A stretch of 64,000 bases of DNA from Aselliscus stoliczkanus (Eukaryota > Chordata > Mammalia > Chiroptera > Hipposideridae): assembly GCA_033961575.1 (NCBI GenBank), contig CM066733.1, positions 137,256,421 to 137,320,420 of the forward strand. The letters run 5' to 3'. The position numbers and the translations under genes were made by a program. The notes beneath the pieces were generated by a model. It searched no databases. It was not told the origin of the DNA and worked only from the letters and a program-made list of their open reading frames with translations. Of this stretch, positions 60,488-64,000 are shown piece after piece; the stretch's first letter is position 1, and each line of letters begins with the position of its first letter.

Positions 60488-61030
60488 TACAAGGTATGAT
60501 CACAAAATACAGTGAATGTTTAAATAAACTATGTATAACAGTAAAAGACACATTGCCTTTAACCCTCCTCAAAACACTGCCCCCTTGCTTCAAACACTTA
60601 TCCCATCATTCGTGCCACTTTCTGAAGCAGTTTTGGAAGTCCTCTACTGTAAGTCTTTACTTCAGTTTCCATCATATGTCATTTCTGGGATATGGCAATT
60701 CCTGTTAAAGAAACATTACGGTGTGTCCTCATCCACCTTACCAACCGGATCTAGCATACTGCAACTTCTGGCTCTTCCCCAAAGTCAAAATGACCGTGAA
60801 AGGTAAATGTTTTGAATGGATTTAGGATATTGAGGCAGCCATGACAGCACAACTAAAGACACTCATGAGCGAGGACTTCCAGAATTGCTTCAGAAAGTGG
60901 CCAAAATGATGGAATAAGTGTGTTTGAATTGTGGGTGAGGGTATTTTGAGGGGGATTAATGGCAATGTGTCTTTCACTGTAACAATTTTTTTATTTAAAC
61001 ATTCGCCGTATTTTGTGATCTCACCTTGTA
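60488..61030 (+). mobile_element. Internally deleted mariner element with about 37-bp TIRs
   Basis: TA at 60488-60489 and 61029-61030 brackets inverted repeats. The left begins CAAGGTATGATCACAAAATA; the right complement begins caaggtgagatcacaaaata. The match continues through gaatgtttaaataaa, with about four mismatches over 37 bp. At 543 bp it is a deletion derivative. It differs in TIR and protein from the mariner at 35846. Confidence 0.92.
60531..60930 (+). pseudogene. Mariner-type transposase, C-terminal remnant (second family)
   Basis: Around 60745-60790 one plus frame reads DLAYCNFWLFPKVKMTVKG, the region holding the third catalytic residue; the position expected to be aspartate reads asparagine. 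Further along come AAMTAQLKTL and EDFQNCFRKW, typical of the transposase C-terminus, with stops at about 60803, 60825 and 60903. The 91-codon frame 60531-60806 is in a different phase over much of this and is not the transposase. Upstream parts (DNA binding, first two aspartates) are not recognisable. Confidence 0.75.
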
Positions 61031-61059
61031 TTCTGAGTATTCTTTATAACAAAGACCCA

Positions 61060-62105
61060 CTTTCCAGAGAAAAAATTTTATCAGAGCCTTAGTCAAGTTG
61101 AAGGAAGACACTGTTCCCACTGCAGCCCACTCTACCCTTACAAATCATTTGGTGATGGAAGGAGTGGAGGAAAACTAGAAAAACACTTGTGTAGGCCATC
61201 ACTTAGGACAAAGTCCATTAAAAGATTGATATTTAATCATAAGATTAGAGAATGCTGCCTGTCTCCTACATAGTACCACCACACCAACAGGGCTCCAACA
61301 TTATAGCAGTAGGCTACATCTGGAAGAGCTGCAAAATACAAATTCTCTACGTGATTCAGTATTTAGGTAATCTCAAAATCATGAGAGGAGACAAAAAAAT
61401 GGAGACTAGAGAAACTTGCCTCTGAAACTCACAGGTACAGCCAACATAAAACACAGCCCACTTTCTATCCCAGTTATCATAAAACCTCACCCTTAAGTCT
61501 TATTTACCTCAGTCCCTATTTCTGATACAGCATTTCTGGTTTTCAATACCACCACCAAAAAAATTTGCAAGGCATGTCGAGAGACAAAAAAAAAAAAACA
61601 GTTTCAAAGTACAAAGCAAGAATCATAATTAGACTCACATATGACACAGATGCCAGAATGATCAACTAGGAAATTTAGAATAACTATGATTAATATGTTA
61701 AGACCGTTAATGTAAAAGTAGTTATCATCCAAGAACAGATGGGCAGTGTAATCAGAGATGAAAAGTCTGAGAAAGATTCAAAAAGAAATGCTAAAACTCA
61801 AAAATACTGTCACATAAATGAAGAATGTCTCTGATGGGCTCGTTAGTAAAATTGACAAGACCAAGGAAAGAATCAGTGAGCTTCAAGATAGGTCAACAGA
61901 AACTTCCCAAACTAAAATGAAGTAGAAAAAAAGAATGGAAAAAAAAAGTATATCCCAAATCAGAAACAGAACAGCCAAGAATTGTAGGACAATTTCAAAA
62001 GTTTAACATATGCATAATTAATTGGAATACCAAAAGGAGAACAGATTAGAAATATCTGAATTGATAATGGCTGAGAATTTTGCAAAATTAAAAACAATAT
62101 ACTTT
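61060..62105 (+). mobile_element. Old L1 (or HAL1-like) 5' region and ORF1 remnant, sense
   Basis: From about 61590 the sequence follows the coiled-coil region of an ancient L1 ORF1: 'actatgattaatatgttaag', 'aagaacagatgggcagtgta', 'aagaaatgctaaaactcaaa', 'aagaatgtctctgatgggct' and 'gaaagaatcagtgagcttca' in order. Then comes 'gaattgtaggacaatttcaa' near the RNA-binding part. Frameshifts break ORF1. Positions 61060-61590 are plausibly its 5' leader but weakly supported. Confidence 0.75.
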
Positions 62106-62477
62106 GGTCTCTCTGGTTTTCTTATCAGAATTTGAAGGTATTTATTTGTTTTTACTTTAAAATAATCACCTTTATGACTACATTTACCACTTCTAGTTTT
62201 GTTTCACACTTCTAATTTCTACTCTATATTTAATATATTATTTTCTATACTTCTTTTTTATTTTGCTAGCATATATTTTAACCTTATCACAGTCTACCCC
62301 CAAGTGATATACCATTTCAATTATAATGTAAGAACTTTACAATAGTATACTGCTATGTCTCCTCTACTGACCATTGTATTATTTTGGTTATAATCATTAC
62401 TTTCAATGTTATAAACCTCACACTATACTGTTGTTATTTTTCCTAACAATCAATTATCCTTTAAAGAGACTGAAATA
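62106..62477 (-). mobile_element. Possible antisense L1-derived segment
   Basis: T-rich blocks such as 'tataaacctcacactatact' and 'tatcctttaaagagactgaa' resemble the complement of an old L1 segment. The evidence is only two blocks, so the label is tentative. Confidence 0.35.
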
Positions 62478-62587
62478 TTTTTTTTTTTTGAGGGTAGTGT
62501 CACAGGCCCTCATATGTGAGACCGAAACGGGGCCGCTGGCTTCCCAAGTCAGCGCTTAACCACTGCACTGTGCCACTCGGCCGGCCT
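62478..62587 (-). mobile_element. tRNA-derived SINE, family A, minus strand
   Basis: Head complement at 62587, B box and tail (T run at 62478-62489) are clear. This copy has one mismatch in the anticodon-like stem (gtcag for gccag on this strand) and a few extra bases near the head. A short flanking repeat ctgaaata (about 62469 and 62586) may be the target duplication. Confidence 0.92.
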
Positions 62588-62704
62588 GAAATAATATTTA
62601 AAAAGCATATATACTTTATACTTTTTAAACTGCGAACAGACACTGGACCAGATACAGCAAGTAAATTTAGAGAACACCAAAGATAAATACAAAAAAAAAA
62701 AAAA

Positions 62705-63222
62705 AATTAAGCATATTGGGTAAACTGAAGAATCCTCCCTAAAGATATTCATGTCCAGTTTCCTATAATGTGTGAATGTTATCTTACATGGCAAAAAATA
62801 AAAATAAAAAAATAAGACTGTAGATATGATTCTGTTAAGGATCTTAGGCTGGTGCAATTAACCTCGATTTATCTGTTTCCACCTTAAATGCAATCATATG
62901 GATCCATGTAAGACAGATGCTGAAGCAGATCTGACACAGAGAGAAGAAGAAAAGACAATGTTATCACTAAGGCAGAAATTAAAGTGATGAGACCACAAAT
63001 GAAGGAATACTGGCACTACCGAAATTGGAAGAGGAAAAAAAAAACAACCAAGAGATTCTCCTTTCTAGCTTCTACAACCTCCTTTAGAGTCATGCTGGCA
63101 CCCAGATTTTTAGAGTAGTGATACTCATTTTGGGACTCTGGTCTCCAAAATTAAATATGTATTGTTTTAAGCCACCAAATTTATAGTAATTTTTATAGCA
63201 GCCATAGGAAGCTAATATGCTC
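62705..63222 (+). mobile_element. MLT1-type MaLR LTR
   Basis: It starts with 'aagatattcatgtccagttt' and 'tgtgaatgttatcttacatg'. The middle contains 'gattctgttaaggatcttag', and the end is 'gttttaagccaccaaattta ... agccataggaagctaatatg'. This is the MLT1 layout at near full length, though diverged. It may lie within the L1 whose ORF1 and ORF2 pieces flank it. Confidence 0.75.
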
Positions 63223-63239
63223 AAACCACAAACACACAC

Positions 63240-64000
63240 AAATGACAGAAACCATAGACAGAATATTAGACTATGAAGGAAAAATAAAAATAAACAAAAT
63301 TAAATCCAAGTAACTAAAAATACTTTAAACATGGTAAACATTAATCTAACTATGTGTATATCAACAATTACTTAAATGTTAATGGTCTAAATATTGGGTT
63401 GTCAGAAAAGTCATGATGCATTTTTCAATGAAAAACATAGAAAATATACATCATGGCATTTTCAACAACACACTACATCAATTAAAAGACAGAGATTATC
63501 CAAATTGATAATAAAACAAGAGTAAACTATATGTGGTATACAAGAAAACCATTTTAAATATAAAGACAGGGATAAGTTAAAAGAAAAGGAATGGAGAAAA
63601 ATACACCATACTAACACTAGCCAAAAGAATACTGTAGTAGCTATATTAATTTCATACAAAGCAGATTTCATAATTTTATCATTTTTCAAAATGGACATTT
63701 CATAGTAATAAAAGGGTCAATTATCTAAGAAGACATAATAATCTTAAATGAGTCTGCACCTAAAAGCAGACCGTTAAAATAGGTGAAGCAAAGCTGATAA
63801 GACAAATCTCCATGCAAAATAATCCTAAATAATTTATGAAAATTCTCTGCATAACAAATGGACCATTACTTTCTTCTACTTAAGTGTGGCTGCTAATAGT
63901 GATTTTCTTCCATGGAAAATAGTGTAGAATGATAAGACGGGAAAACAGTAGAAAAACCTACAAGTGCTAAATTAGCCAGTTGGTCAAGGTAAGTATGAAC
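63240..64000 (+). mobile_element. Old L1 ORF2 endonuclease region, sense, with a nested MITE
   Basis: The L1 order is clear: 'cttaaatgttaatggtctaa', then after the MITE 'catcaattaaaagacagaga', 'gtatacaagaaaaccatttt', 'cataaagcagatttc'-type blocks, and 'gtcaattatctaagaagaca' near 63717. This is the N-terminal endonuclease part of ORF2. It is collinear with ORF1 at 61590-62105 and could be the same L1, interrupted by the LTR and SINE. It runs off the window end. Confidence 0.8.
63392..63475. mobile_element. 84-bp mariner-type MITE inserted in L1 ORF2
   Basis: The copy begins TATTGGGTTGTCAGAAAAGTC and ends in a diverged complement. Removing it with one TA restores continuous L1 sequence across 'ggtctaaaTA' and 'catcaattaaaag', so the TA target duplication is directly visible. 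It is the same family as 32714-32798 and longer decayed at its right end. Confidence 0.92.

Noticed and set aside
1..64000. CpG island or promoter of a host gene
   Set aside because: CpG is sparse throughout and no CpG-rich stretch of useful length was seen.
1..64000. Processed pseudogene of a cellular mRNA, or a U6/7SK/Y/5S RNA copy
   Set aside because: I looked for A tails with target duplications outside the SINEs and L1s, and for the start blocks of common small RNAs, and found none.

Overview
This window looks like nuclear DNA from a placental mammal, probably a bat. It is AT-rich, almost free of CpG, and contains no open frame that behaves like a host exon. The longest frames are 156, 136 and 103 codons, and the first lies in a decayed endogenous retrovirus. 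Placental origin rests on L1 fragments of several ages, MLT1 (MaLR) LTRs, MIR SINEs, a hAT-type element, Tc1/mariner remnants and many CA/TG microsatellites. The bat assignment is an inference. It rests on two tRNA-derived SINE families that share a GGGCYGGCCGAGTGGC-like head and resemble chiropteran SINEs (Ves / Rhin-1 type). They are not Alu, B1/B2 or carnivore/ruminant SINEs. I lean towards a horseshoe-bat-like lineage with low confidence.

Layout. Positions 1-16 kb hold old L1 pieces (1310-4280, 5440-6240, 13400-15940), a few MIRs, one SINE of each family and a perfect 16-bp-arm hairpin. Positions 16-27 kb hold an MLT1 LTR, SINEs, antisense L1 3' ends and a cluster of three perfect POU octamers at 17359-17410. 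Positions 27-34.7 kb are an L1 cluster: an antisense 3' end seeded with a TG microsatellite, a 5'-truncated L1 with 16-bp target duplications carrying a nested SINE, an antisense ORF2 relic and a twin-primed (5'-inverted) L1. Positions 34.7-38.8 kb look like a decayed LTR retroelement interrupted by a deleted mariner at 35846-36413. Positions 38.8-40.7 kb hold a truncated SINE, a second clear twin-primed L1 and another SINE. Positions 40.7-50 kb are mostly unassigned AT-rich DNA with a MIR and a hAT-like element split by an L1. Positions 50-54.2 kb hold an old antisense L1 3' end, then scrambled retroviral pol fragments of one family, ending in a GATA microsatellite. Positions 54-64 kb hold unassigned DNA, two MLT1 LTRs, a second deleted mariner (60488-61030), L1 ORF1 and ORF2 relics, a SINE and an 84-bp mariner-type MITE inserted into L1.

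No genes act together here. The window is best read as a gene desert or a large intron whose history is written in nested insertions. The most informative signals are the nested insertions that preserve target-site duplications, three separate Tc1/mariner families in about 31 kb, the 5'-inverted L1s, the duplicated pol segment, and the octamer cluster as a possible regulatory element. I found no novel gene system. Repeat family names come from recognition by eye, not from a database search.
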